Shown: positions 1 to 8,791 of the stretch, piece by piece
Layout: every line of letters starts with the position of its first letter
How positions within the stretch are numbered: the stretch's first letter is position 1
Assembly: GCF_900117425.1 (NCBI RefSeq)
Contig: NZ_FPEH01000014.1
Location: 310,001-374,000 of the forward strand
DNA: 64,000 bases
Direction: 5' to 3'
Source of the DNA: Novosphingobium sp. NDB2Meth1
GTDB taxonomy: Bacteria > Pseudomonadota > Alphaproteobacteria > Sphingomonadales > Sphingomonadaceae
Translations under genes and position numbers: made by a program
Notes under the pieces: model-generated
Database searches by the model: none
Seen by the model: the letters and a program-made list of their open reading frames with translations, nothing else
Told to the model about the DNA's origin: nothing

Positions 1-73
1 ACAGGCCGAGAGCCAGCGGCAGCGCGATCAGCGCAAGGAGCAGGCGGGCGGGGGTGAACAGCTTGGTCTGCAT
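1..73 (-). CDS. 5' end of an exported protein, cut by the window edge
   Basis: Only the first 24 codons are visible. They read as a signal peptide: a basic start (MQTKLFTPAR) followed by a Leu/Ala-rich hydrophobic core. The gene lies downstream of the DsbA-like gene on the same strand, after a gap of about 108 bp that holds nothing recognisable. An in-frame ATG 48 bases further upstream is an alternative start. In related genomes a second DsbA-type thioredoxin gene often sits here, which makes that the best guess, but no catalytic motif is in view, so the identity is inference. Confidence 0.4.
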   Translation of the reverse strand, partial: MQTKLFTPARLLLALIALPLALGL

Positions 74-181
74 GGAGTCTGGGTTCGCTTCGCTCGTGAA
101 AGACTTGAGGCGGATCATTGCTAGCCGATTGGCCGGCGGGATTGAAGGGCCGCCAGCAGCGGCCCGTGGATTATCGCGCGT

Positions 182-901
182 TCAGCGCAGCCGCGCCTCG
201 ATCTGCGGCTTGAGCGCGTCCCACGAATAGGTCCCGCTCAGCGGCACGCCGTTAAGCAGGAAGCTCGGCGTGCCGCTCACGAAGTCCTTCTCGGTCGCTT
301 CCTTGGTGTGCTGGGCGAGCCGCTCGGCCAGCGCCTTGTCGGCAAGGCAGCGATCGACCTCGGGCCGGCCATAGCCGCGCGCCTCCATCAGCGCATAAAG
401 GCCGAGGTCGCCGGCGATGGCGCGGGTGCGGGTGGCGAAATCGGGGCTCGACCAGCGCGCCTTCTGCCCGTCGGTCAGGCTGGCGATCGGGGCCATCCAC
501 GTCGTCTGGTGGCGCAGGAAGGTGCTGTGATTGGCGAAGAACTTGGATGGCGGCCCGCAATGCGTGAGCAGCGCGACGGTGAGGTCGATCCCGTCGCGCA
601 CATAGCTGCGCACCTCGATCGAGCCCTTGCCGGTGGCAATGAAGCCGATGCGCAGCTGGGCATCCGATTCCTGTTCGAAATGCGCGCAATGCGGGCAGGT
701 ATAGCTGATGTATTCGACCAGCTTCACCGGCGCATTGGGATTGCCGACAATATGGCTGTCGATCGGCGTGCGCGTGACCATTCCGGCCCAGTTGGCCTTC
801 GGCGGCGCCGGTTTCGGCGCGGGTTTGCTCGCCGCGGTCAGCAGCATCGCACCGCACAGCGCGGCAAGCAGCAGGCCAAACGTCTTCATCAGGTTGCGCA
901 T
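182..901 (-). CDS. DsbA-family thioredoxin-fold protein, exported
   Basis: The 239-residue protein starts with a signal peptide (about residues 1-24) and a Pro/Lys/Ala linker. A DsbA/DSBA-like thioredoxin fold follows. The redox motif CPHC is at residues 69-72 and the cis-proline loop is GTPSF near residue 213. It is probably a periplasmic thiol:disulfide oxidoreductase. It begins 2 bp after the stop of dciA on the same strand, so the two are likely cotranscribed. A second in-frame ATG lies 12 bases downstream (MKTFGLLL), and either start keeps the signal peptide. The oxidase versus isomerase role cannot be decided from sequence. Confidence 0.85.
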   Translation of the reverse strand: MRNLMKTFGLLLAALCGAMLLTAASKPAPKPAPPKANWAGMVTRTPIDSHIVGNPNAPVKLVEYISYTCPHCAHFEQESDAQLRIGFIATGKGSIEVRSYVRDGIDLTVALLTHCGPPSKFFANHSTFLRHQTTWMAPIASLTDGQKARWSSPDFATRTRAIAGDLGLYALMEARGYGRPEVDRCLADKALAERLAQHTKEATEKDFVSGTPSFLLNGVPLSGTYSWDALKPQIEARLR

Positions 902-903
902 CG

Positions 904-1479
904 TCAGTCTTGCTTCCCGTTCACTTCACCCAAGCTACGCGCCAGCGATTCCAGCACTGTCCGCAGTTCCGGGTCGCCGATATCGCGCAGGCTGTCGCCA
1001 AGTTCCATCGGAATCGGCTTGAGCGAGGGCGGGGCGGCGCGGAGCGGACGCTGCGCATCACTGGCGGCGGGCGGCTGAACCTCACCTTGCCGCAGCTTCA
1101 CGCGCGCAACGGCGCGGTAGCCGAAGAACTGGTTCACCCGCTCCATAATCTCCGGGATCACGTGCTGGATCAGCGGGGCGTGGGCCGGGGTGACCACAAG
1201 CTGCAGAATGCCGTCCGACTTTTCGCCGGGCGGAAAACGGATCGATTCCGGCGCGCAATGGCGAGCATGCGCAGGGCCAACGATCTCGCCCCAGCGCGAG
1301 ACGACCGAGCTTTGCACGAAGCCGAAGCGGCGGAATGCGGTGCGCCCGATCGCGGGCATCAGGTCGGCAATCGCGCGCGCCTCCCCGCCGCGCGGTCGCT
1401 CATAGGCGCGCGCACCGGCAGGCGCCTTGGCGCTTTTGGGAGGGGAGGTGGGATCGCGTTCCATTGTCCGCGCCGCCAT
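904..1479 (-). CDS. dciA: DUF721 / DciA-family protein
   Basis: The 191-residue protein has a DUF721 domain over roughly residues 40-135 (AIGRTAFRRFGF, SRWGEIVGP, ILQLVVTPAHAPLIQ) and a low-complexity Pro/Ala-rich C-terminal tail. DciA proteins are the bacterial replicative-helicase operators found where DnaC/DnaI is absent, so a role in loading DnaB is likely. The start is 14 bp from the divergent mutY start, leaving very little room for promoters unless they overlap the coding ends. A second possible start (MERD) is 15 bases in. The family call is good; function is from the family. Confidence 0.82.
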   Translation of the reverse strand: MAARTMERDPTSPPKSAKAPAGARAYERPRGGEARAIADLMPAIGRTAFRRFGFVQSSVVSRWGEIVGPAHARHCAPESIRFPPGEKSDGILQLVVTPAHAPLIQHVIPEIMERVNQFFGYRAVARVKLRQGEVQPPAASDAQRPLRAAPPSLKPIPMELGDSLRDIGDPELRTVLESLARSLGEVNGKQD

Positions 1480-1493
1480 GCCATAGCCGCGCC

Positions 1494-2582
1494 ATGCAGG
1501 CCAGTGGCGAGACAGTTCAGATCGGGGATGGTCGGATCGGGGATGAGGGCGCCGTCGCGGCGGCGCTGCCCGAAGCGCTTTTGGCCTGGTACGACCTCAA
1601 CGCAAGGCGCCTGCCGTGGCGCGCCTTGCCCGGCGAACCCGCGCCCGATCCCTACCGCGTCTGGCTCTCCGAAGTCATGCTTCAGCAGACCACCGTCGCG
1701 GCGGTGCGCGCCTACTACGCCAGGTTCCTCGATCTCTGGCCCACGGTGGAGGCGCTTGCCGCTGCCGAGGACGCCGATGTCATGGCCGCATGGGCCGGGC
1801 TCGGCTACTACGCCCGCGCCCGCAATCTGCTCGCCTGCGCCCGTGAAGTGGCCCGGCGAGGCGGTTTCCCGCGCACCGAAGCGGGCCTGCGGGAGCTTCC
1901 CGGCCTTGGCGCCTACACTGCCGCCGCCGTCGCCGCGATTGCCTTCGGAGAGCGCGCCGTCGTCGTCGACGCCAATGTCGAGCGCGTCGTCTCGCGGCTC
2001 TTCGCGATTGCTGAACCGCTCCCCGGCGGGCGCACCGCGATCCGCGCAGCGACGGACACGATCACGCCCGATGCCCGCTCCGGCGATTTCGCGCAGGCGA
2101 TGATGGACCTCGGCTCCTCGATCTGCACGGTGAAATCCCCGCGCTGCCTGCTCTGTCCGCTGTCACAGCACTGCGCCGCTCGCGCCGCCGGCACGGCGGA
2201 GGCCTATCCGGTCAAGGCCGCCAAGAAGGCCAAGCCCACCCGTACCGGCACCGCCTTCTGGATCGAGCGCGAGGGCGCGGTGCTCCTTGTCCAGCGTGAA
2301 GGCAAGGGCATGCTCGGCGGGATGCGCGCGCTGCCCGATGATGGCTGGTCCGCCCGCGCGGATGGGCATGGCAACCCGCCCATACCCGGCAATTGGCGCC
2401 CGGCAGGCGTGGTCCGCCATGGTTTCACGCATTTCGATCTCGAACTGCAAATGATGCTTTGCGCAGGCGCCGATTGCGCTACTCTGCCGCCGGGAGAGTT
2501 CTGGCCGGTCGAGGGGATCGAGGCCGCGGGGCTGCCCACCGTTTTTGCCAAGGCCGCGCGCCTGGCGCTTGCTCACAGGTAG
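1494..2582 (+). CDS. mutY: A/G-specific adenine glycosylase MutY
   Basis: The 362-residue protein removes adenine opposite 8-oxoguanine in base excision repair. Visible features are catalytic Glu60 (SEVMLQQT), a helix-hairpin-helix with LPGLGAYTAA at 135-144, catalytic Asp159 (VVDANVERV), and a 4Fe-4S cluster set C211-x6-C218-x2-C221-x5-C227. The C-terminal NUDIX-like domain holds GMRALPDDGW. The chosen ATG gives a normal length; the frame is open further upstream, but that stretch is Arg-rich shadow of dciA. The gene starts a rightward run, and the next gene begins 3 bp after its stop. Confidence 0.95.
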   Translation: MQASGETVQIGDGRIGDEGAVAAALPEALLAWYDLNARRLPWRALPGEPAPDPYRVWLSEVMLQQTTVAAVRAYYARFLDLWPTVEALAAAEDADVMAAWAGLGYYARARNLLACAREVARRGGFPRTEAGLRELPGLGAYTAAAVAAIAFGERAVVVDANVERVVSRLFAIAEPLPGGRTAIRAATDTITPDARSGDFAQAMMDLGSSICTVKSPRCLLCPLSQHCAARAAGTAEAYPVKAAKKAKPTRTGTAFWIEREGAVLLVQREGKGMLGGMRALPDDGWSARADGHGNPPIPGNWRPAGVVRHGFTHFDLELQMMLCAGADCATLPPGEFWPVEGIEAAGLPTVFAKAARLALAHR

Positions 2583-2585
2583 ATC

Positions 2586-3896
2586 ATGCCAGATCAGACG
2601 CTTCTGCTTTCCCGGCGTTCCCTGCTGCGGTCTGCAGGCTGGCTCGGTGCGGGCCTCGCTGGATCGTCCCTCCTGCCCGGGCGGCTCATGGCCCAGCCCG
2701 CCGCCGAGCAGCTTTACCCCACCGTGACCAACCTCGTGTACGAATACGTCGCCTCGGGCAAACTGGCAGGCGCCGTCGCCGCGATCGGCTTTGGGAGCGA
2801 AGCCCCGGCGCAGATCGCGCGTGGCACGCTCGCGTTCGATTCCGACGTGCCCGTCGATCTCGACAGCCTCTACCGCATCTATTCGATGACCAAGCCGGTC
2901 ACCGGCATGGCCGCGATGATGCTGGTGGATGAAGGGAAGATCGGGCTCGACCAGCCGATCAGCGATTTCCTCCCCAAGTTCGCGAAGATGCAGGTGCAGG
3001 TGACGCCCGATGGCTCGATCACCGACCTCAAGCCCGCGCAGACCGCGATCACCCTGCGCCACCTCCTCACCCACACCGCGGGCCTCGGCTACACGATCAT
3101 CCAGAAGGGCCCGATCAAGGAGGCCTACGAGGATGCCGGCCTCGTCCCCGCGCGCGTCAGCCGCTCGGCCATCCCGGTCCTCGGCACGGTCAAAACCGTC
3201 CCCAGCCTTGCCGAATTTGCCGACAAGCTCGCCGAAATGCCGCTCGTCTACGAACCCGGCACGACATTCAGCTACTCGGTCAGCCTCGATCTCCTCGGCC
3301 GCCTGATCGAAGTCGTCTCGGGCAAGAGCTTTGATGTGTTCCTCGCCGAGCGCCTGTTCGGCCCCTGCGGCATGGCGAGCACCGGCTGGCAAGTCAGCCC
3401 GACGCAAGTCTCGCGCCTCACCACCAACTACTACCTCCACGATGGCAAGGCCGATCCGCTCGATCCCGCCGCCACCTCGGCCTATCTCGATCCGCCGGCC
3501 TTCGCGTTCGGCGGCGCGGGCCTCGTCAGTTCCCCGCGCGATTACGACCGCTTCCTGATGATGCTCGCGGGCGGCGGCATGATCGGCGGAACCCGCCTGA
3601 TGAGCGAGGCCGCCGTCCGCCTCGGCACCAGCAATTTGCTCCCCGCCGCCGTGCCCACTGCCGGCACCTGGATCGAAGGCGCCGGCTTCGGCGCTGGCGG
3701 CCGCGTCGGCCTCGGCGCCGATGCGGGCACCTATGGCTGGTCGGGCGCCGCGGGCACCGTCGGCTTCGTCAACACGCGGATCGGCCTGCGCGCGGGCCTC
3801 TTCGTGCAGTACATGCCCTCCTCGGGCCTGCCCATAAACGAGGAGTTCCCCAAGTCGGTCCTCACCGATATCTCGGCCATGAAGAAGGCGGCCTGA
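2586..3896 (+). CDS. Serine hydrolase, beta-lactamase/esterase class C family
   Basis: The 436-residue protein has a Tat-like leader (RRSLLRSAG, then a hydrophobic stretch ending near MAQPAAE), so it is probably exported folded. The catalytic SxxK motif is S100-M-T-K103, and a Tyr-Ser-Val at the YxN position follows near residue 223. This is the class C beta-lactamase/EstB/D-aminopeptidase fold, and most environmental members are esterases or peptidases of unknown substrate. It lies 3 bp after mutY and 5 bp before nudC, so it is probably in the same transcript. Resistance function should not be assumed. Confidence 0.85.
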   Translation: MPDQTLLLSRRSLLRSAGWLGAGLAGSSLLPGRLMAQPAAEQLYPTVTNLVYEYVASGKLAGAVAAIGFGSEAPAQIARGTLAFDSDVPVDLDSLYRIYSMTKPVTGMAAMMLVDEGKIGLDQPISDFLPKFAKMQVQVTPDGSITDLKPAQTAITLRHLLTHTAGLGYTIIQKGPIKEAYEDAGLVPARVSRSAIPVLGTVKTVPSLAEFADKLAEMPLVYEPGTTFSYSVSLDLLGRLIEVVSGKSFDVFLAERLFGPCGMASTGWQVSPTQVSRLTTNYYLHDGKADPLDPAATSAYLDPPAFAFGGAGLVSSPRDYDRFLMMLAGGGMIGGTRLMSEAAVRLGTSNLLPAAVPTAGTWIEGAGFGAGGRVGLGADAGTYGWSGAAGTVGFVNTRIGLRAGLFVQYMPSSGLPINEEFPKSVLTDISAMKKAA

Positions 3897-3901
3897 ACCC
3901 C

Positions 3902-4807
3902 ATGCTCTATCGTCCCGATCCCCCGATTTCCTTCACCGGCGCCGTCCTCGACCGCGCCGACCACATCCGCGCCGACGCGGACAAGCTCGCCGACCTCATG
4001 AACTGGCGCGCGCGCCTGCTCCGGCTCGACGGCCTCGATCCGGTGATCGGCGACGATGGCACACTCGTCTGGGGCACCCTCGCCGATGCGGGCGAGCACG
4101 ACGAACTCGTCTTCCTCGGCCTCGACGAGAGCGGCCGCGCCTGCTTCGCCCCCGTCTCCCCCGCCAACAAGGGCAACCCCGGCCCCGCCACCCCCCGCCT
4201 CTGGGGCGCGATGGCCTCGCTCCCCGCCGGCGATCTCGCGACCTACGGCGGCGCCCGCGCGCTCGTCGATTGGCACGCCCGCCACCGCTTCTGCGCGCGC
4301 TGCGGCTATGCCACCAAGCTCGGCAAGGGCGGCTGGCAGCGCAAGTGCGTCAACATGGATTGCAAGGCCGAGCATTTCCCCCGCGTCGATCCCGTCACCA
4401 TCATGTCGGTCGAATGGGAGGGCCAGCTCCTCCTCGGCCGCCAGCCCCGCTTCCCCCCCAAGCGCTACTCCGCACTCGCAGGCTTCGTCGAACCGGGCGA
4501 ATCGATCGAGGAAGCCGTGGCCCGTGAGGTCTTCGAGGAAGCGGGCGTGCGCGTGCGCGATGTCCAGTATGTCGCCTGCCAGCCCTGGCCGTTCCCCTCC
4601 TCGCTGATGATCGGCTGCCACGCCCACGCCGATGATCCCGCCATCACCATCGACAAGACCGAACTCGACGACGCGCGCTGGTTCACCCGCGACGAAGTGG
4701 TCTACGCGATGGAAGCCCTGAAAACCGGCGCCGAGGACGGCGCCTTCATCGCCCCGCCGCCTTTCGCGGTGGCCCATCACCTCCTGAAATGGTGGATCGA
4801 GCAATGA
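3902..4807 (+). CDS. nudC: NAD(+) diphosphatase / deNADding enzyme NudC
   Basis: The 301-residue Nudix hydrolase cleaves NAD(H) to NMN(H) and AMP and removes NAD caps from RNA. The zinc ribbon uses Cys131, Cys134, Cys149 and Cys154. The Nudix box spans residues 194-215 (starts GFVEPGES, ends FEEAG). The NADH-specificity motif reads CQPWPFPSS at 226-234, with Cys where the textbook motif has Ser. The stop overlaps the start of the next gene by 4 bases (ATGA), indicating translational coupling with the DsbA-type gene. Confidence 0.93.
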   Translation: MLYRPDPPISFTGAVLDRADHIRADADKLADLMNWRARLLRLDGLDPVIGDDGTLVWGTLADAGEHDELVFLGLDESGRACFAPVSPANKGNPGPATPRLWGAMASLPAGDLATYGGARALVDWHARHRFCARCGYATKLGKGGWQRKCVNMDCKAEHFPRVDPVTIMSVEWEGQLLLGRQPRFPPKRYSALAGFVEPGESIEEAVAREVFEEAGVRVRDVQYVACQPWPFPSSLMIGCHAHADDPAITIDKTELDDARWFTRDEVVYAMEALKTGAEDGAFIAPPPFAVAHHLLKWWIEQ

Positions 4808-5499
4808 GCCAGCCTGCACAAGTCACCGTCGATATCTGGTCCGATGTCATGTGCCCATGGTGCGTCATCGGCCACAACCAGCTCGAAAAGGCGCTGGAGG
4901 GCATGGCAGGCGAAGTCACCGCCACCATCCGCTTCCACCCCTTCGAACTCAATCGCGACATGCCCGAACAGGGCGAGGAAAGCGCCGCCCACATCCAGCG
5001 CAAATATGGCCGCACGCCTGACCAAGCTGCCGAAGCCCGCGGCCGCATGGCGCAGGCCGCCGAAGCCGCCGGCTATTCCTTCGCCTACACCGGGGAAGGC
5101 GATCCGCCCCCCGCGATGATGTGGAACACGCGCCTCGCCCACCGCCTCCTCGTCCACACCCTGCGCGAACACGGCGCGGACATGCAGGTCAAACTCAAGC
5201 GCGCCCTCTTCGACGCCCACTTCCAGCAGCGCCGCCGCATGAACGACCCCGCCGTGCTGACCGACATCGCCGCCTCCGTCGGCCTCTCCCGCACCGAAGC
5301 CGCCGCCGCGCTCACCGACCCCGAGATCGACGCCATCGTCGAAGCCGGCGAGCAGCAAGCCTGGGACTGGAACATCAGCGGCGTCCCCGCGATGATCATT
5401 AACGGCAAATACATGATCCCCGGCGCGCAGGACCCGGCGACCTACGCCAACATGCTGCGGCGGGTGGTGGCGAAGGAAGCGGCGCTGGCGGCGGGGTAG
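4804..5499 (+). CDS. FrnE-like DsbA-family oxidoreductase
   Basis: The 231-residue protein has no signal peptide and is therefore probably cytoplasmic. The redox motif CPWC is at residues 17-20 (DVMCPWCVIG), and the cis-Pro loop is in GVPAMIINGKY near the C-terminus. It matches the FrnE/YwbO branch of the DSBA-like thioredoxin family, which includes disulfide isomerases and 2-hydroxychromene-2-carboxylate isomerase relatives. The ATGA overlap with nudC fixes the start. Pairing a DNA repair glycosylase, an NADH pyrophosphatase and a thiol oxidoreductase suggests an oxidative-stress theme, but that is inference. Confidence 0.85.
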   Translation: MSQPAQVTVDIWSDVMCPWCVIGHNQLEKALEGMAGEVTATIRFHPFELNRDMPEQGEESAAHIQRKYGRTPDQAAEARGRMAQAAEAAGYSFAYTGEGDPPPAMMWNTRLAHRLLVHTLREHGADMQVKLKRALFDAHFQQRRRMNDPAVLTDIAASVGLSRTEAAAALTDPEIDAIVEAGEQQAWDWNISGVPAMIINGKYMIPGAQDPATYANMLRRVVAKEAALAAG

Positions 5500-5514
5500 G
5501 GGTAAGGGGCCTCT

Positions 5515-5539
5515 CGCTCATCCTGAGCTTGTCGAAGGA
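5515..5539 (+). repeat. Short dispersed repeat (CTCATCCTGAGC.. type)
   Basis: The core CTCATCCTGAGCTTGTCGAA reappears at 14298-14322 (same strand) and 44608-44631 (opposite strand). It is a REP-like intergenic element, found here between the frnE-like gene and the orphan gene. Confidence 0.8.
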
Positions 5540-5570
5540 CGGGCAAGGGCCATCGCCCTTGCATCCCGTT

Positions 5571-5631
5571 CCTCTCCATTTTTGCGCAGCACAAATGGGG
5601 AGGTGGCAGCGCGAAGCGCTGACGGAGGGGT
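5571..5631 (+). repeat. Bipartite two-hairpin intergenic repeat, copy 1
   Basis: Two hairpins in tandem. The first pairs CTCCATTT..TGC with GCACAAATGGGG; the second is CAGCGC-GAA-GCGCTG. The last 40 bases (5592-5631) are identical to 34219-34258, in the same orientation. This is a REP-type element rather than a terminator, because no T-run follows. Confidence 0.85.
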
Positions 5632-5687
5632 TGGTTTGAGCAAAGTGATTTATGCTGCTGCAACCCTAGTCTCTGCCAAAAAAGATT

Positions 5688-6563
5688 TCAGTTGGTAGGA
5701 GAAACCGCTGTCACGACCAGACCTTTTAACCTGCCGGTAGCACTCTCCAACCTGTGGCAGGTCAGCATAATAGGAATCGCTGAAACACTTATTTCATCTG
5801 TCGATGAACGATTTACCGCATTTGATCTAAGGCTGGCTGTAATGAGATTTATAGAATCACGGTTCCTTGCATTAGCTTCCAGCTCAAATGGGATGGGTCG
5901 TTTTTCATCGAAAGAATAAATTCTCCCTTTGAAGGTATTGGAGTTATAACTTGATACAACCCCGACCACCTGCGATGGTTTTGGGGATTTCACAGTGTGG
6001 GAAATGTATTGATACGATATCTCTGTTAGTTCAGGACCTAATTGAATTGGTTTCTTTTTGTCGGGATAGGCAATCAACTTGGCTGATGTCGCGGTTCGGT
6101 TGCCGACAATAGGTCGATGCATATCGGAGATGGCTGCCTCGGTTTTTTCCACCAAGCTGTCCATCTTTTCTTTCGTTATCTTTTTTGAGGCAAGATATTC
6201 TTCGTGTTGCTGTCCTAAACTTTTACTAAAATCGACATGAAATCCTAGCGTTTCTTTTACAACAAGATCGTAAGCGGAATATAGTAGGTGGCCAAAAACA
6301 CTATCTTTTGGTGCTGTGCCGACGGTCCAAATGCCGACAAGAATGGTAGCTGTTACCTTCCAACTTCCCTCCTCAGGTGGCGTTGTGATTATCTTGGCGC
6401 CTTGAAGTGACGGCGCTTGTGTAATTATCTCGCCATTCAGCAGCAAATGTGTCGTCAGAGCAAGTGATCTTTGAAAGCCAACTAGGGCTCGCGCTGCATC
6501 GTAAAGGTCAATCGTGTTGTTGTCTGTAAGGTTGCCAGTATAGCTCAGCGTGATTTCTGCCAT
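5688..6563 (-). CDS. Orphan protein of unknown function in AT-rich DNA
   Basis: The 291-residue protein is not confidently recognised. It has no signal peptide and no clear transmembrane segment apart from a mildly hydrophobic stretch near residues 72-85 (ATILVGIWTVGTA). Notable motifs are LYDAARALVGFQRSLALTTH at 20-39 and TPPEEGSWKV near 61-70. The N-terminal layout recalls uncharacterised DUF7946-type proteins, which is a weak memory-based resemblance. Base composition is far lower in GC than all neighbours and codon use is relaxed (many AAA, ATT, TTT), so recent acquisition is likely. It stands alone between the frnE-like gene and beta-galactosidase, both ends next to repeats or spacer. 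Confidence 0.75.
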   Translation of the reverse strand: MAEITLSYTGNLTDNNTIDLYDAARALVGFQRSLALTTHLLLNGEIITQAPSLQGAKIITTPPEEGSWKVTATILVGIWTVGTAPKDSVFGHLLYSAYDLVVKETLGFHVDFSKSLGQQHEEYLASKKITKEKMDSLVEKTEAAISDMHRPIVGNRTATSAKLIAYPDKKKPIQLGPELTEISYQYISHTVKSPKPSQVVGVVSSYNSNTFKGRIYSFDEKRPIPFELEANARNRDSINLITASLRSNAVNRSSTDEISVSAIPIMLTCHRLESATGRLKGLVVTAVSPTN

Positions 6564-6746
6564 GATCGCCCCAAATCACCATGACGCAAGATGTTGCACG
6601 CGCTGTAGCAAGCGATCACACCCCGGTCTTTGACCACAAAACACACGGCCTCATAGTGTAACCGGCGTCGTTATGCCAGAGTTTGGGATCGGGCAATTGT
6701 ACGGTCACTTCACTAAATCCCCAGTTTATTTACGTTTGATCCCGCA
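6564..6746. other. Spacer upstream of the orphan gene
   Basis: About 180 bp lie between the orphan gene start and the end of the beta-galactosidase gene. The DNA is of intermediate composition and must hold the orphan gene's promoter on the minus strand. No convincing -35/-10 pair or repeat is visible. Confidence 0.4.
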
Positions 6747-8594
6747 TCACACCCCCACCCGATCCCAAACCATCTCCCCCCGCCCCGAAAGCACCGTCTC
6801 GGTCGGCCCGAACAGGTCCAGCACCACCACCTCGTTCGCGCCCACCTTCAGCCACGGCGCGGGGACGAACACGCCCCGCTGCGGCCCGGCGGACCAGTAC
6901 CGCCCCAGATTGCGCCCGTTCACCCAGACGTAGCCTTTGCCCCAGCCGCGCAGGTCGAGAAAGGTGAAGCCCGGCTCGCTCGTGGTGAACGTGCCGCGAT
7001 AGAACGCCGGCCCCGTCTCCCCGCCGCGCCGCGCGGTGAAGGTCAGCTTGGCCGCATCCTCCAGCAGCACCGGGCGGTGTTCCCACCCCTTCAGCGGCGC
7101 GCCGTCCACGGTGATCGGGCCGAGCAGCCCCTTCTGGTCCTTGCCGACGCCCATGCCATAGTTCGCATGGCCCATCGCATCGACCAGCACTTCGATCACC
7201 GCCCCCGCCGGTGCGTCGATGGCAAAGCCCTTGTCCCCCCGGCGGCGGTCGAGCGTCGCGGCGGGCTTGCCGTCCACGCTCACCAGCGCCAGATCGCGCA
7301 CTTCGGTGAGGGTCAGCTGGCCCTTGGCAGCCTGCGCCAGCCGGTGCCGATAGAGCAGCATCCCCGCCGCGCGCCCGCAGCCTTCGAGCGTCTGGGGATC
7401 ATGCGCCACTTGCGCCGGGCCCAGCAATTGCGCCAGCGGTGCGACTTCGCCCAGCGCAAAGGGCGCAACGGTCAGCGCCTTCTCCGGCGCAGGCAGTTCG
7501 CGGAAGCTGTCTGCGGGCAGATAATCCGCCAGCAACTTGCGCACCGCCGCATACTTCGCGGTCGGCCGTCCCGCCTCATCCAGCAGCGCGTCGTAGTCGT
7601 AGCTCGAGATATCAGGCTCGTAGACATTCTTCTCCACATCGAGATTGGCGCCCGCCCAGGTCCCGAACGAGGTGCCGCCGTGGAACATGTAGAAGCTCAC
7701 CGACATCTTGCGGTCCAGCATCCACTTGAGGTTGGCGATCACGTTCTCGGTGGTCGTCGTCGCCTGCGTCTCGTGCCAGTGATTGAACCAGCCCGCCCAG
7801 AACTCCGAGCAGAACGCTGGTCCGCCAAAGCCCTTGTCCGCACGCTCCTTGAACGCCTTCTCGGCCTCGCCGGGCGTGAACGTGCCGAAGTTGATCCCTG
7901 ATGGAATGCCGGGGATCGATCCCTTCTCCATCACCGATGCGCCATCGACGGTATAGAGCTGGCCCGTAAACCCGGCCGAGCGCGTCGCGTCCACCAGCGC
8001 CTTCAGATAACGCTGGTCGCTGCCGAACGCGCCATATTCGTTCTCGGTCTGCGTCATGATGATCGGCCCGCCGCGGTCGATCTGCAGCGGCGCCAGTTCC
8101 TCGCCCAGCCGCTTCAGCCAGCGCGCGGTGGGCTTCATGAAGCTTGGATCGGCAGACCGCACCGGCGCAGATGCATCGGGCAGCAGCCACGCGGGCAGCC
8201 CGCCGCCATCCCATTCCGCGCAGACATAGGGGCCGGGCCGCAGAAGCACGTGCAGCCCTTCCTCCTGCGCCATTCGCACCCACGCCGCGACATCGAGATT
8301 GTCCGCAAAATCGAACGTGCCCGGCACCTGTTCGTGGATGTTCCAGAACATGTACGCGCTCAGCGTATTGAGCCCCAGCGCCCGCATCTTGCGCAGCCGG
8401 TCCCGCCACAGTGCGCGGGGGATGCGCGGATAGTGCATCTCGCCCGCAAGGATTTGCAGCGGCTTGCCGTCGAGCAGGAAGTCGTTGCCCTTGACCTGAA
8501 AGCGCGAGCCTGCGGGCGCAGCGAAAGCGGGCAGGGCGAACGAGGCAAGACCGGCGGCTCCGATCCCCATGGCAGTGCGGCGGTCGAAGGTCAT
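6747..8594 (-). CDS. Exported GH35 beta-galactosidase
   Basis: The protein has 615 residues from the chosen ATG. A Tat-like leader (DRRTAMGIGAAG.. to LPAFAAPA) precedes a GH35 TIM barrel with hallmark segments ILAGEMHYPRIP, SAYMFWNIHE, RPGPYVCAEW and TQTENEYGAFG (acid/base Glu). The nucleophile is in AFCSEFWAGWFNHW. A beta-sandwich tail near the end (GFTFLDLRGWGKGYVWVNGR) fits the usual galactose-binding jelly-roll. An upstream TTG is possible, but the ATG has a GGAGAGG ribosome site 9 bases before it. It probably acts on terminal beta-galactosides of plant or bacterial polysaccharide. No transporter or sugar kinase adjoins it. Confidence 0.92.
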   Translation of the reverse strand: MTFDRRTAMGIGAAGLASFALPAFAAPAGSRFQVKGNDFLLDGKPLQILAGEMHYPRIPRALWRDRLRKMRALGLNTLSAYMFWNIHEQVPGTFDFADNLDVAAWVRMAQEEGLHVLLRPGPYVCAEWDGGGLPAWLLPDASAPVRSADPSFMKPTARWLKRLGEELAPLQIDRGGPIIMTQTENEYGAFGSDQRYLKALVDATRSAGFTGQLYTVDGASVMEKGSIPGIPSGINFGTFTPGEAEKAFKERADKGFGGPAFCSEFWAGWFNHWHETQATTTTENVIANLKWMLDRKMSVSFYMFHGGTSFGTWAGANLDVEKNVYEPDISSYDYDALLDEAGRPTAKYAAVRKLLADYLPADSFRELPAPEKALTVAPFALGEVAPLAQLLGPAQVAHDPQTLEGCGRAAGMLLYRHRLAQAAKGQLTLTEVRDLALVSVDGKPAATLDRRRGDKGFAIDAPAGAVIEVLVDAMGHANYGMGVGKDQKGLLGPITVDGAPLKGWEHRPVLLEDAAKLTFTARRGGETGPAFYRGTFTTSEPGFTFLDLRGWGKGYVWVNGRNLGRYWSAGPQRGVFVPAPWLKVGANEVVVLDLFGPTETVLSGRGEMVWDRVGV

Positions 8595-8739
8595 CCGGCT
8601 GGTCCTCTCCAAGCGATGGTCTCGAAGGCTGATTTATCAGACTTATTGTTGAACGCCAAACCGGGCGGCCCAGCTTTCCATTCCTCTAGACGTTCGCCCC
8701 ATTCGTCCACGCCTTCGTCCCATCCTCCATACCTTCGTC

Positions 8740-8759
8740 ATCCCCGCGAAGGCGGGGAT
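8740..8759 (+). repeat. Short hairpin repeat (ATCCCCGC-GAAG-GCGGGGAT)
   Basis: A perfect 8-bp stem with a GAAG loop, the familiar proteobacterial REP form, inside the 400-bp spacer between GH35 and DUF1489 genes. Confidence 0.7.
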
Positions 8760-8791
8760 CCAGAGCGGCCACAACGCCACGCTCGCCACCC

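Noticed and set aside
2586..3896. Antibiotic-resistance beta-lactamase
   Set aside because: The SxxK fold is shared by many esterases and peptidases, and there is no AmpR-type regulator or other resistance context.
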